Shown here: positions 63,576-64,000 of the stretch, piece by piece
Layout of the letters: each line of letters opens with the position of its first letter
How positions within the stretch are numbered: the stretch's first letter is position 1
Assembly: GCA_044361595.1 (NCBI GenBank)
Contig: JBIKIN010000017.1
Location: 1-64,000, forward strand
Origin: Pseudopedobacter sp044361595
Lineage (GTDB): Bacteria; Bacteroidota; Bacteroidia; Sphingobacteriales; Sphingobacteriaceae
Direction of reading: 5' to 3'
Length of the DNA stretch: 64,000 nt
The notes under the pieces: generated by a model
The model's input: the letters and a program-made list of their open reading frames with translations, nothing else
What the model was told of the DNA's origin: nothing
Database searches by the model: none
Made by a program: the position numbers and the translations under genes

Positions 63576-64000
63576 AAAAGAGCATTTTAGTGGTGTTCAT
63601 GCTGATCAGTTTCATCAGCATGAATGCGCAAACCAAAGAAGATTTTGTTAAAACATCATTCATGATGAATGGTGATACTTTACCAGTAAGAATTCTTTAT
63701 CCAGAGAATTTTGACGCTACCAAAAAATATCCAGTGATGTTATTTTTACATGGAAGAGGTGAGAGCGGTAAAGATAACCAAAGACAATTGACTCATGGCT
63801 CAAAAATGTTTTTAGACCCAGAGTTTAGAAAAAATTATCCTGCTGTTGTGGTTTTTCCACAATGTAGCGACGAAAGCTATTGGGCAAATGTGGAGATTGA
63901 AACAGTGAGTAATAAGCGCTTTTTTACTTTTAAAAAAGGAGCGGAACCTACAAAGGCAATGAAACTGTTATTAGCTTTTACTAAAGTTTTTTTTGAAAAG
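63572..64000 (+). CDS. Secreted alpha/beta hydrolase (putative esterase), cut by window end
   Basis: The first 143 codons are present and the gene runs beyond the window. A signal peptide (to about residue 20, SMNAQ) precedes an alpha/beta-hydrolase start: RILYPENFDATKKYPVMLFL, then HGRGESGKDNQRQL (oxyanion region) and VVFPQCSDESYW. The nucleophile is not yet reached. Similar proteins are PUL-linked carbohydrate esterases or phospholipase/carboxylesterase-type hydrolases. ATGA overlap with the GH3 gene shows it belongs to the PUL 2 operon. Confidence 0.75.
   Translation, partial: MKKSILVVFMLISFISMNAQTKEDFVKTSFMMNGDTLPVRILYPENFDATKKYPVMLFLHGRGESGKDNQRQLTHGSKMFLDPEFRKNYPAVVVFPQCSDESYWANVEIETVSNKRFFTFKKGAEPTKAMKLLLAFTKVFFEK

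Noticed and set aside
1..64000. tRNA, rRNA or replication-origin features
   Set aside because: No cloverleaf, rRNA-like segment or DnaA-box cluster was recognised on either strand by reading.

Overview
The window is AT-rich, dense with SusC/SusD pairs, lipoproteins and secreted glycoside hydrolases, and carries TAnnTTTG-type promoter matches. This fits a Bacteroidota saprophyte, most likely a Sphingobacteriaceae relative of Pedobacter; the species cannot be fixed from the sequence. It holds two polysaccharide utilization loci (PULs) separated by an ordinary chromosomal stretch.

Bases 1-1211 are a complete IS3-family element with terminal inverted repeats and an intact frameshift signal. It lies next to the downstream end of PUL 1.

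PUL 1 (about 1.5-32.7 kb) is transcribed mainly on the minus strand. In transcription order it holds a short frameshifted secreted-protein gene, SusC, SusD, a DUF5017-like surface lipoprotein, an SGNH esterase, a large six-hairpin-like secreted protein, a GH2 enzyme, a GH106 alpha-L-rhamnosidase, a paralogue of the six-hairpin protein, an FAD oxidoreductase, an alpha/beta hydrolase, a GH97 enzyme of the retaining (alpha-galactosidase) type and a third, diverged six-hairpin protein. A GntR-type regulator (plus strand) and an ACS-family MFS transporter (hexuronate type) sit upstream. A four-copy TGGT-rich motif in front of four transcription units is a strong candidate operator for the regulator. 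The enzymes point to an acylated, rhamnose- and galactose-containing acidic glycan. No standard pectinase or GH88/GH105 is present, so the three six-hairpin proteins may carry the missing backbone-cleaving activity.

The middle (33-46 kb) holds an Mla-type lipid ABC transporter operon, a secreted FAD protein, a maleylpyruvate-isomerase-like protein, a YtxH protein, a lipoprotein, a TonB-dependent receptor, small proteins, trhO (tRNA U34 hydroxylation) and a secreted EEP-family phosphodiesterase. Between 41.9 and 44.2 kb, nine short hairpins form a REP/BIME-like array around a RAYT (Y1 transposase) gene. Two of the hairpin pairs have the same inverted layout with 37-nt spacing.

PUL 2 (46.2-64 kb, plus strand) starts with a one-component sensor (propeller, Y_Y_Y domain, transmembrane helix, HTH). 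It continues with SusC, SusD, a LamG lipoprotein, two GH144-like glucanases in tandem, a metallophosphoesterase, a GH43-like enzyme with F5/8 and Fn3-like domains, an SGNH hydrolase, a GH3 beta-glucosidase and the start of an esterase. The best prediction is beta-1,2-glucan use. In both PULs a strong terminator-like hairpin follows directly after the SusC-SusD-surface-lipoprotein trio, before the enzyme genes.
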